Source of the DNA: Luteimonas cucumeris
Lineage (GTDB): Bacteria > Pseudomonadota > Gammaproteobacteria > Xanthomonadales > Xanthomonadaceae
Direction: 5' to 3'
Assembly (NCBI RefSeq): GCF_007830035.1
Contig: NZ_VLKN01000007.1
Location: forward strand, 1 to 64,000
DNA length: 64,000 nt
Part shown: positions 49,019-57,326 of the stretch, piece after piece
How the letters are laid out: every line of letters begins with the position of its first letter
Numbering within the stretch: the stretch's first letter is position 1
Notes under the pieces: generated by a model
What the model was told of the DNA's origin: nothing
Seen by the model: only the letters and a program-made list of their open reading frames with translations
The model's database searches: none
Made by a program: the position numbers and the translations under genes

Positions 49019-49779
49019 CTGTGTCAGTCCTAGTTTCAAGGAACCTTCCCATCCGTACCTGCACACACCCTACGATCCGGGCCGTTTATGGCGTGGCATT
49101 GGCGCTGGCGTTCGCGAGCTTCAGCGCGGCCAGCGCCGAGGAAGACGCCGCGCAACCGGTCGCCGCCGTCGACCAGCTTCCGCAAGGCCAGGAAGTGTCC
49201 GGCACCGTGATTGAGCTCGCCGGCTGGGTCGTCGCAGCCAACGACAACCAAGGCTATCCGTTCGCGGTCATAGACAAGGCCGCGGCACAGATCCTGGTGT
49301 TCGGCGGCGACGGCCGGCTTCGCGGCGCGGCACCTGGGCTCTTTGGTTCGGCGGTCGGCGATCATACGGCCCCCGGCATCGCCGGTCTCGCGCTTCGCGA
49401 GATTCCGGGTCGGGACCGCACGACGCCTGCGGGCCGCTTTGTGGGCGGTTTCGGTCCGTCAATCGACGCTGGGCGCGTGCTGTGGGTGGATTACGATTCC
49501 GCGGTCTCCATCCACCCTACCGCTACTGGCGTCCCGGCCGAGAAACGCCCCGAACGCCTTGCATCGCCTTCGCCGGACGACAACCGCGTCACGCATGGCT
49601 GCATCAACGTCTCGCCCGAGTTTTACGAGCAGATCATCAGTGCGACGTTCAAGCGAGGCGGCGTGTTCTACATCTTGCCGGATGAGGCGTCGCTAGCGGA
49701 GACCTTCCCGGAGTTCGCGCAAAGTCGCGCGACTACGCAACGCAACGATGGAAGGCGCGCACGGTCCGCCCGCCAGTGA
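49015..49779 (+). CDS. L,D-transpeptidase (YkuD domain)
   Basis: Periplasmic cysteine transpeptidase of about 254 aa. A hydrophobic export segment (RAVYGVALALAFASFSAASA) precedes the YkuD-type domain. Catalytic motif: NRVTHGCINVSPEFYEQ with His and Cys; upstream TPAGRFVGGFGP and SAVSIHPTATG are also conserved. Such enzymes form meso-DAP cross-links or attach lipoproteins to peptidoglycan. Only TTG (49015) and GTG (49021, 49093) starts are available and no ribosome site is evident, so the start is uncertain. The C-terminal tail is basic (QRNDGRRARSARQ). Lies directly after the alanine-zipper lipoprotein. Confidence 0.83.
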   Translation: MSVSVLVSRNLPIRTCTHPTIRAVYGVALALAFASFSAASAEEDAAQPVAAVDQLPQGQEVSGTVIELAGWVVAANDNQGYPFAVIDKAAAQILVFGGDGRLRGAAPGLFGSAVGDHTAPGIAGLALREIPGRDRTTPAGRFVGGFGPSIDAGRVLWVDYDSAVSIHPTATGVPAEKRPERLASPSPDDNRVTHGCINVSPEFYEQIISATFKRGGVFYILPDEASLAETFPEFAQSRATTQRNDGRRARSARQ

Positions 49780-49917
49780 CGGGCGCGTCGGCGTGTTGCC
49801 TTTGGTGTGCGAGGCAGCGCTGCGGCTGACGCTGCTCGTGGCTCGGCCTCACGAATAACGCTGAGTGACCGCATCCGACCCTTGGCGGACATCGAGTACG
49901 TTGTTCTTTGAGCATTT

Positions 49918-50886
49918 CTAAGCCGCAAAAGGTCGGCCCGAGAAGGTGCGTCGATATTCGGATGGCGTCGAACCAAACTGTTCGCTGAAATTCTGACGCA
50001 GGCTCAGCGCCGTCCCGAAGCCGACCTCGGTTGCGATCCGCTCGACGGGAAGCTCCGTCGTCTCCAGCAATTGCTGGGCGCGTGCCAGCCGGGCGTTCGC
50101 TACCCACTTCGATACGGTCGTTCCCGTGGCTTCACGGAAACGCCGGGTAAAGGTACGGCGGCTCATGCGGGCGGCATCCGCGAGGAGATCGACCGAGAGC
50201 GGCTCGGACAGGTGCTCCATGGCCCACTCAAGCACGCCAGGAAGCCGGTGCTCACTCGGTAGTTCGGGCACGGGTTGTTCGATGAACTGGGCTTGCCCAC
50301 CTTGCCGATGCGGGGGCGTGACCAGCATTCGCGCCACCCGGTTCGCCACGTCGGCACCATCCCTCTGGCGGACCAGGTTGAGGCAGCAATCGATCGCTGC
50401 AGCCGTACCCGCCGACGTCACGACGTTATCGTCCGCGACATACAGCACTTCGGGTCGGAAGTCTGCGGCAGGGAACCGACGAGCGAAGACATCGCGTGCA
50501 GCCCAATGCGTCGTCGCCTGGCGCCCATCGAGCAGTCCCGCGTCACCCAGCACGAACGCGCCCAGGCAGAGTCCTACGATCTGGGCTCCGCGCCGATGCG
50601 CCTTGAGCAGCGCCTCGACGACGGCCGGGGAGGCAGGCGTATCCGGTGCCGACCAGGACGGCACGATCACGATCGCGGCTTTCCGCATCGCCTCCAGCCC
50701 ACACGGCACGTTGATCGAGATGCCTTGCGACGTACGCACCTCGCCAGGCGCTTCCGCGCAATGGATGACCGCGTGCGGAGACAAGCCGGGCGGCGCTGGT
50801 TCGATGCCGAAGACGAGCCCCGGCACCGAAAGATGGAAAAGGCTGATGCCGTCAAACGCGAGGACGGCTACGCGAACGGGCTTCAT
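49918..50886 (-). CDS. GlxA family AraC-type transcriptional regulator
   Basis: Regulator of 322 aa. The N-terminal DJ-1/PfpI-like domain (residues 1-175; VAVLAFDGISLFHLSVPGLV, with IVGLCLGAFVLGDAGLLDG at the nucleophile-elbow position) is joined to a C-terminal AraC double helix-turn-helix (VDLLADAARMSRRTFTRRFR; PVERIATEVGFGTALSLRQN). The layout is that of GlxA/FtrA activators that sense small metabolites. It is divergent from an isochorismatase-like gene with 144 bases between the starts, so it probably controls that gene. Confidence 0.92.
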   Translation of the reverse strand: MKPVRVAVLAFDGISLFHLSVPGLVFGIEPAPPGLSPHAVIHCAEAPGEVRTSQGISINVPCGLEAMRKAAIVIVPSWSAPDTPASPAVVEALLKAHRRGAQIVGLCLGAFVLGDAGLLDGRQATTHWAARDVFARRFPAADFRPEVLYVADDNVVTSAGTAAAIDCCLNLVRQRDGADVANRVARMLVTPPHRQGGQAQFIEQPVPELPSEHRLPGVLEWAMEHLSEPLSVDLLADAARMSRRTFTRRFREATGTTVSKWVANARLARAQQLLETTELPVERIATEVGFGTALSLRQNFSEQFGSTPSEYRRTFSGRPFAA

Positions 50887-51030
50887 GCTTGCCTCAGTCC
50901 CATCGGGTCGTCTGATTCTACCCAGGCCGGGCCGCCGAATGGCCCAAAAACATCGTCAGACGTCATCAAGGCCAATGGTGGGAGGCGTCGCAGAGCGCGA
51001 CCATGTGCTCCTCACTTACGAGGAATCCCC

Positions 51031-51576
51031 ATGAGCAAGCGAGCACTGATCGTTGTCGACCTCCAGAACGAATACCTGCCCACCGGCAAGCTGCCGCTGA
51101 CCGGCATCGACGCCGCACTCGACAACGCGGCACGCGTCATCGCCGGGGCACGCGGCAACGGCGACAAGGTGATCCACGTCCGCCACGAGTCCGTCGGCGA
51201 CCTGCCGTTCTTCGTACCCGGCACCGAAGGCGTGCTGATCCACCCGAAGGTAGCGCCGCAGGATGGCGAACACGTCATCACCAAGAACTATCCGAACTCG
51301 TTCCTGAAGACAGATCTCAAGCAGACGCTTGATTCCGAGGGCGTCGAGGAAGTCACGGTCATCGGCGCGATGAGCCACATGTGCATCGACGCCACGACGC
51401 GTGCCGCAGCTGATTTCGGCTACAGGACCACCGTCGTGCACGACGCCTGCGCAACACGCGAACTCGAGTTCGAGGGGAAAGTGGTGCCTGCCGGACAGGT
51501 CCACGCGGCGCTGATGTCAGCGCTCGCGTTCGGATATGCGACGGTCACCTCGGCCGACGACTATCTGGCCAAGTGA
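51031..51576 (+). CDS. Isochorismatase-family cysteine hydrolase
   Basis: Cytoplasmic hydrolase of 181 aa with the catalytic triad Asp10 (IVVDLQNEY), Lys85 (HVITKNYPNS) and Cys118 (GAMSHMCIDAT), as in nicotinamidase/isochorismatase-like amidases. The substrate is unknown; amide or ureide hydrolysis is likely. The ATG at 51031 follows CGAGGA. Divergent from the GlxA-type regulator. Confidence 0.92.
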   Translation: MSKRALIVVDLQNEYLPTGKLPLTGIDAALDNAARVIAGARGNGDKVIHVRHESVGDLPFFVPGTEGVLIHPKVAPQDGEHVITKNYPNSFLKTDLKQTLDSEGVEEVTVIGAMSHMCIDATTRAAADFGYRTTVVHDACATRELEFEGKVVPAGQVHAALMSALAFGYATVTSADDYLAK

Positions 51577-51782
51577 CATAGCCCGCCGCCGGCGCGTGCA
51601 GTCCTGCTGTACGCGTTGGCTGCGCCACGACACCACACATCGGGGCTCCCGTTACTTGCGGTGCCTTTCAGGCCGCATACCGCCCAGTGGTGCTTCCCTG
51701 CGGTGTCTGCTCCTGGCTGATGGCAGACTAGCGGCCTGAGCGACCAGGCTTCGTCGGTTGAACCCATAGTGTCCACTACGCG

Positions 51783-53033
51783 TCAGCCCGCACCCGCCAT
51801 CGCCCGCAGCGTGATGCCGGTGATGTAGGCCAGCACGGTGCCGGTGGCGTAGCCGAGTGCGCCGAGCAGTGCGCCGACCGGTGCCAGCGAAGGGTGGAAT
51901 ACCGACGCGACGACTGGTGCAGAGGCGGGGCCGCCGATGTTACTCTGCGAGCCCATCGCGAAATAGAAGAACGGCACGCGCAGCAGGCGTCCGACGCCCC
52001 ATAGCAGCAGGATGTGGACGCAAATCCACAATGCGCCCAGCGCGAACAGCCAGGGCTTGTCGGCCAGCGCCATGATGTCCATCTGCATGCCGATGCAGGC
52101 GATCAGGAAATACAGGAACAGGGTGCCGATCTTGGATGCGCCGGCGCCGTCGTAGGTGCGCGCGCGGGTGAAGCTCAGGCCCAGGCCGATGAAGGTCGAC
52201 AGCACCACCACCCAGACGAAGGGTTCGTGCAGGCTCACGGTGCGTGCCCACGACACGTTGGTGGCGAACCACGCAGAGATCGGTCCGGCGATCGCATGCG
52301 ACAGGCCGACCGCGCCCAGCGCGATGCCGACGATGATGATCAGGTCGGACAGGCTGGCGATGCGCTGGTGCTGCGCCTGGTAGTCGGCCAATCGCTGCTT
52401 GAGCGTCTCGATGGCGCGCGTGTCGGCGCCGCTGCGCTTGTCGATGGCATCCGCGCGACCGGCGAGGAAGATCAGTACCGCCATCCACACGTAACCGACG
52501 CCGACGTCGATGACGACGAACTGACCGAATGTGGTCTCGTCGACCTGGAACACTTCCTTCATCGCGACCATGTTGGCGCCGCCGCCGATCCAGCTGCCGG
52601 CGAGCGCGGCCATGCCGCCCCAGGTGTCGCCGGCGACGGTCGCCGGATGGAACACGCCCATCAGCCAGAATGCGACGAATGCGCCGACCATCACGCTCAG
52701 CGAGGCCGTGGCGTACATCGCCAGCAGCTTGGGCCCCAGCCGCAGCACGCCTTTCAGGTCGATGGTCAACGTCAGCAGCACCAGCGCCGCGGGCAGCAGC
52801 ACGCGGCTGGCGACCGGGTTGTAGAGCCTGCTGGCATTGCCGTCGATCAGGCCGATGCTGTTGTAGATGCCGGGGATGAAGTAGCACAACAGCAGCGCCG
52901 GCACGTAGGTGTAGAACTTCTTCCACATCCCGGTTTCGCGCGATGAGGTCCAGAACACCACGCCGAGGGTGGCGGCGATCAGGCCGAGGACGACGATGTC
53001 GTTGGTGATCAGGGCGGTGCTGGTCTCTGGCAT
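51783..53033 (-). CDS. DUF819 family integral membrane protein
   Basis: Polytopic inner-membrane protein of 416 aa with about 11-12 helices, for example NDIVVLGLIAATLGVVFWTS and GGMAALAGSWIGGGANMVAM. The latter segment and SQSNIGGPASAPVVASVFHP are conserved in DUF819 (YjcL-like) and suggest a transporter fold. Function unknown. Start chosen at ATG 53033; an upstream GTG at 53066 is possible. It follows the S9 peptidase gene by 66 bases on the same strand. Confidence 0.87.
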   Translation of the reverse strand: MPETSTALITNDIVVLGLIAATLGVVFWTSSRETGMWKKFYTYVPALLLCYFIPGIYNSIGLIDGNASRLYNPVASRVLLPAALVLLTLTIDLKGVLRLGPKLLAMYATASLSVMVGAFVAFWLMGVFHPATVAGDTWGGMAALAGSWIGGGANMVAMKEVFQVDETTFGQFVVIDVGVGYVWMAVLIFLAGRADAIDKRSGADTRAIETLKQRLADYQAQHQRIASLSDLIIIVGIALGAVGLSHAIAGPISAWFATNVSWARTVSLHEPFVWVVVLSTFIGLGLSFTRARTYDGAGASKIGTLFLYFLIACIGMQMDIMALADKPWLFALGALWICVHILLLWGVGRLLRVPFFYFAMGSQSNIGGPASAPVVASVFHPSLAPVGALLGALGYATGTVLAYITGITLRAMAGAG

Positions 53034-53099
53034 GCGCGGGATGATTCCGTTTGCGAAACGAAGCACGCCGCATTGCTGCGGCGTGCCGGTGCGTCTGGA

Positions 53100-55184
53100 T
53101 TACTGGCCGAGGTGCTGCTTCAGCCAGGCGTTGACGGTGTCGTGCCACTGCACGCTGTTGTCCGGCTTGAGCACCCAGTGGTTCTCGTCCGGGAAGTACA
53201 GGAACTTGGACTCGATGCCCTGGCGCTGCAGCGCGGTGAATGCACCGATGCCCTGCTCGACCGGAATGCGGAAGTCGAGTTGTCCGTGCACGATCAGCAT
53301 CGGCACCCGCCACTTGGCGACGTGGTTGACCGGATTGAAGCGCTCGTAGTTCTCCGGCACGTCGAACGGCGTGCCCCCGTTTTCCCATTCGGTGAACCAG
53401 AGTTCCTCGGTGGAATAACCCATCATGCGCTGATCGAACACGCCGTCGTGGTTGACCAGGCACTTCCACGGCTCGTTCCAGTTGCCGGCGATCCAGTTGA
53501 CCATGAAGCCGCCGTAGCTGGCACCGAGCGCGCAGGCCTTGCTGCCATCGAGGAAGGGATACTTCTGCTGCGCCGCGGCCCAGCCCTTCTGCAGGTCTTC
53601 CAGCGGACGGTCGCCCCAGTGCTGGCTGATCGCGTCGGTGAACGCCTGGCCATAACCGGTGGAACCGTGGAAGTCGATCATCACCACCGCATAGCCCTGG
53701 CCGGCGTAGGTCTGCGGATTCCAGCGATAGCTCCAGCCGTTGCCGAAGCTGCCCTGCGGGCCGCCGTGGATCAGGAACGCGACCGGGTACTTCTGCCCTT
53801 CCACGTAATTCCAGGGCTTGACCACGTAGCCGTGCACGGTCTCGTTGTTCCAGCCCTTGAAGCTGAACTGCTCGAAGTCGCCGAAGCTGACGTCCTTCAG
53901 CATTTCGCCGGCGCTGGGCGTGATCTGGCGCAGTGGCGCGCCATCGATGCCGCCGGTGAACAACTGATCACCGGTCTTCAGCGAATTGCGCGCGAAGGCG
54001 AGCGTGCGCGGACCGGCACCCGAACCGGCGAGATCGAACGACGAGATCGAACCGTCGCCGACGAGCTTGCTCGGCTCGCCGCTGGCGATGTCGACCGCGA
54101 ACAGCGGATGCTGGCCGAGATCCTGCGCGGTGGTGTAGATCGTCTTGCCGTCGTCGGACAGGGTGATGCCGTCGGCGGACCGATCCCACTTCGGCGCGAT
54201 CTCGCGCTTGCTGCCGGTGACCAGATCCATGGCGATCAACGCGAAACGATCGGCCTCGAAGCCGGGGCGCTTCATCGCGCGGTAGTACAGGGTGTTGCCG
54301 TCGGCGCTGAACACCGGCCCGGTATCCCAGGCCGGATTGGCCGCGGTGAGGTTCTTCGCCGCGCCACTGCCGTCGGCGTTGACCAGGTGCAGGTCGAAGT
54401 TGGTCGACCACGGCTCGCTGCGATCGGACTTGCGCGCGACCAGCACCAGCGACTGTCCGTCCGGCGACCAGGCGTATTCGTCGCTGCCGCCGAACGGCTT
54501 TGACGGCACGTCGCCGAGCACGTCAGCGCCGACCAGCGTGGCGGTCGCCGCCGGCTTGGCCTTCGCGGCGGGCAGCGCGGCGACGAAGACACGATTGAGG
54601 CGGCCGTCGTTCCAGGTGTCCCAGTGACGGATGAACATCTGGTCGAACACCATGCCGCTGCCCTTCTTCGCCTCGACGGCGGCGAGCTTGTCCTTGGTGC
54701 AGGCGAAGTCGGACTTGCAGTCGGCGAACATGCCGGCGTTGAACGCGATGCGCTTGCCGTCGGGCGACAGCTGGTAGCCGTCCACGTCGAGTGCGAACGC
54801 GGTGAGCTGCACCGGCGTGCCGCCGGCAACCGGCATCGCGTACAGCTGCGAGCTGCCGGACTTGCCGCTGAGGAAGTAGACCGTGCCGCCGTCCGGCGAG
54901 AATGACGGCGAGTTGACGTTCCAGCCTTCCGGGGTGAGGCGCTTCGGCGGCGCGGCATCGCGCGTCAGCAGGTCCTCGATCCACAGGCCGGTGCTGGCCT
55001 TGCCGGTCCTGGCATCGAGCACGCGCTTGGCGAACACCAGTTTGCGTCCGTCCGGCGACAGCGTCGGCGATGAATAGCGGTCCAGCTTGACCATGTCGCG
55101 CACTTCGAAACCGCGCGCGGCAAGCGCCAGGGACGGCACCGCAAGCAGCATGGCGAGCGGCAGGATGGCGTGGCGAAGCTTCAT
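53100..55184 (-). CDS. S9 family prolyl oligopeptidase (dipeptidyl-peptidase 5 like)
   Basis: Exported serine peptidase of 694 aa. The signal peptide MKLRHAILPLAMLLAVPSLA ends at ALA. A seven-bladed propeller with WD40-like/TolB repeats (SPTLSPDGRKLVFAKR; SPSFSPDGGTVYFLSG; AWSPDGQSLVLVARK) spans about residues 35-410. The alpha/beta hydrolase domain has the nucleophile in GASYGG (Ser556), Asp637 (HGQLDFRIP) and His669 (DENHWV). It releases dipeptides or short peptides in the periplasm. Lies between an OPT transporter gene and the DUF819 gene on one strand. Confidence 0.95.
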   Translation of the reverse strand: MKLRHAILPLAMLLAVPSLALAARGFEVRDMVKLDRYSSPTLSPDGRKLVFAKRVLDARTGKASTGLWIEDLLTRDAAPPKRLTPEGWNVNSPSFSPDGGTVYFLSGKSGSSQLYAMPVAGGTPVQLTAFALDVDGYQLSPDGKRIAFNAGMFADCKSDFACTKDKLAAVEAKKGSGMVFDQMFIRHWDTWNDGRLNRVFVAALPAAKAKPAATATLVGADVLGDVPSKPFGGSDEYAWSPDGQSLVLVARKSDRSEPWSTNFDLHLVNADGSGAAKNLTAANPAWDTGPVFSADGNTLYYRAMKRPGFEADRFALIAMDLVTGSKREIAPKWDRSADGITLSDDGKTIYTTAQDLGQHPLFAVDIASGEPSKLVGDGSISSFDLAGSGAGPRTLAFARNSLKTGDQLFTGGIDGAPLRQITPSAGEMLKDVSFGDFEQFSFKGWNNETVHGYVVKPWNYVEGQKYPVAFLIHGGPQGSFGNGWSYRWNPQTYAGQGYAVVMIDFHGSTGYGQAFTDAISQHWGDRPLEDLQKGWAAAQQKYPFLDGSKACALGASYGGFMVNWIAGNWNEPWKCLVNHDGVFDQRMMGYSTEELWFTEWENGGTPFDVPENYERFNPVNHVAKWRVPMLIVHGQLDFRIPVEQGIGAFTALQRQGIESKFLYFPDENHWVLKPDNSVQWHDTVNAWLKQHLGQ

Positions 55185-55270
55185 GGCAACTCCCCTTGGA
55201 TCGGCAAAACCTGGATGTTAGGCGCCGGGGCGACGGCGCCACAAAGGTGGATGGTCATGCCGCGATGCGG

Positions 55271-57217
55271 CTAGACGGTGGATTTGGCGGGATTGGCGCG
55301 GGCGCCGGTGCGATACAGCAACCAGCCCACCAGCGCCAGCACGACCAGGCCGATCCACTGGCTGAAATGCAGACTCTCGGGCAGCGCCAGCACATCGGCG
55401 GAGCCGGCGACCACGATCGGCACCGCGATGGCGATGCCCATCAGCGCCTCGCCGGTGATCAGGCCGGCAGCGAACAGCGTGCCGGGACGATGGATGCGAT
55501 CGCGTGCTTCCTCGTCGTCGCCGATCTTGTGCCTGCGCTCGACCAGGTGCGACAGCAGGCCGCCGAGGAAGATCGGCACCATCAGTTCCAGCGGCAGGTA
55601 GATGCCGATCGCCGCGGCCAGCACCGGTACGCGGAACTTGGAGCCACGCGATTTCAGCCACTCGTCCAGCGCGATCACCACCGCGCCGATGCCGGCGCCG
55701 ATCGCGATCATCGTCCACGGCAGCTTGCCGCCGAACATGCCCTTGGCGACCGCGGCCATCAGCGTAGCCTGTGGCGCCGACAACGCATTCGGATGCTCGG
55801 CCGTCGGCGCGCCAATGCCGTAGGCGCTGGCGAGCAGGTTCAGCACCGGCGCCATCACCAGCGCGCAGGAGAACGCACCGATGCCGAGCATCAGCTGCTG
55901 CTTCCACGGCGTCGCGCCGACCAGATAACCGGCCTTGAGGTCCTGCAGGTTGTCGCCGCCGACCGCCGCCGCGCAGCACACCACAGCGCCAATCATGATC
56001 GCGGCAACCGCGCCGATATCCGAATCGCGGCCAAGCAGCAGCATCAGCACCACTGACGCGAACAGGATGGTCGCGATGGTGATGCCCGATACCGGATTGT
56101 TCGAAGATCCGACGAGACCTGCGAGATACGCCGACACCGACACGAACAGGAAGCCGGCGACGATCATGATGACCGTCATCGTCAGGCTGACACCCCAGGA
56201 GCCGACGATGGCCTGGTAGAGCATCCACAGCGGAATCACGAAGACCGCGAGCGCGATCAGCATCCACTTCATCGGCAGGTCGCGTTCGGTCTCGGCGACG
56301 ACGTGGCCGGCGCCCTTGCGCGCGGCGGCGAAGCCGCTCTTGACGCCCGAGATCAGCGACTTGCGCAGCGAAAACAGGGTCCACACGCCGCCGATCAGCA
56401 TCGCGCCGACGCCGAGGTAGCGGATCTTCGCCGACCAGATCGCGCCGGCGATGTCGGCGGCGCCGGCGCCGGCGACCGAAGCGGCCAGTGCCGGATCGCT
56501 GTCCATGAAGAAGGCCTGGTAGATCGGGATCGCGAACTGCCAGGACAGGATGCTGCCTGACACCACCACGATGCCGACGTTGAGGCCGACGATGTAGCCC
56601 ACGCCGAGCAGCGCCGGCGACAGGTTGGTACCCATGTAGCCCAGGTACTTGCCGATGAAACCCGAGGCCACGGCGTTGTCGGGGATCAGGCGCAGGCCGC
56701 TCTCTGCGGCGAGCTTGACGAAGGCGCCGATGGCACCGGCCATGGCCAGGATCTTCAGACCCGGCCCCGGATTCTCGCCAGCCTTCAGCACTTCGGCCGC
56801 GGCCTTGCCCTCGGGAAACGCGAGCGGCTCCTCGACGATCATCGAACGCCGCAGCGGCACCGAGAACAGCACGCCGAGCAGGCCGCCCAGGCCGGCGATC
56901 GCCAGCACCCACGAGTAACGGAAATCGTCCCAGTAGCCGAGGATGATCAGTGCCGGGATCGTGAAGATCACGCCCGCCGCGATCGACGAACCCGCCGACG
57001 CGCCGGTCTGGACGATGTTGTTCTCGAGGATGGTGCCGCCGCCGAGCAGGCGCAGCACCCCCATCGACACGACCGCGGCGGGGATCGCCGTGGCGATGGT
57101 CAGGCCGGCGAACAGCCCCAGGTAGGCGTTGGCCGCGGCCAGGATCATCGCCAGCACGATCGCCAGCAGCACGGCGCGGAAAGTCAGCTGCGGGATGGCA
57201 GTCGCAGGCTTGTTCAT
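55271..57217 (-). CDS. OPT family oligopeptide transporter
   Basis: Inner-membrane transporter of 648 aa with about 15 helices. Typical segments are AAANAYLGLFAGLTIATAIP, ENNIVQTGASAGSSIAAGVI, VEEPLAFPEGKAAAEVLKAG and GGDNLQDLKAGYLVGATPWK. The last two are signatures of the bacterial OPT/YSL branch. ATG 57217 follows AGGGA; the upstream in-frame region overlaps the divergent promoter and was rejected. Followed by the S9 peptidase gene after 86 bases; divergent from a POT transporter 109 bases away. Confidence 0.94.
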   Translation of the reverse strand: MNKPATAIPQLTFRAVLLAIVLAMILAAANAYLGLFAGLTIATAIPAAVVSMGVLRLLGGGTILENNIVQTGASAGSSIAAGVIFTIPALIILGYWDDFRYSWVLAIAGLGGLLGVLFSVPLRRSMIVEEPLAFPEGKAAAEVLKAGENPGPGLKILAMAGAIGAFVKLAAESGLRLIPDNAVASGFIGKYLGYMGTNLSPALLGVGYIVGLNVGIVVVSGSILSWQFAIPIYQAFFMDSDPALAASVAGAGAADIAGAIWSAKIRYLGVGAMLIGGVWTLFSLRKSLISGVKSGFAAARKGAGHVVAETERDLPMKWMLIALAVFVIPLWMLYQAIVGSWGVSLTMTVIMIVAGFLFVSVSAYLAGLVGSSNNPVSGITIATILFASVVLMLLLGRDSDIGAVAAIMIGAVVCCAAAVGGDNLQDLKAGYLVGATPWKQQLMLGIGAFSCALVMAPVLNLLASAYGIGAPTAEHPNALSAPQATLMAAVAKGMFGGKLPWTMIAIGAGIGAVVIALDEWLKSRGSKFRVPVLAAAIGIYLPLELMVPIFLGGLLSHLVERRHKIGDDEEARDRIHRPGTLFAAGLITGEALMGIAIAVPIVVAGSADVLALPESLHFSQWIGLVVLALVGWLLYRTGARANPAKSTV

Positions 57218-57326
57218 TGGGTTTCCCTGTTCCACGGAAGCCCGACACGCTAAAGGCAAGGTCCCGGCAAGTCCAGCGGACCACAGACCATGGCTATACT
57301 CGGCCCAACCCAGCAACGGCGCCCTC

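Noticed and set aside
51561-51776. Short minus-strand open frame in the gap before the DUF819 gene end
   Set aside because: No start-site support and no similarity to a known domain.
51577-51782. Possible attC or integron-like element in the gap after the hydrolase gene
   Set aside because: No pair of core and complementary sites could be seen and there is no integrase in the window.
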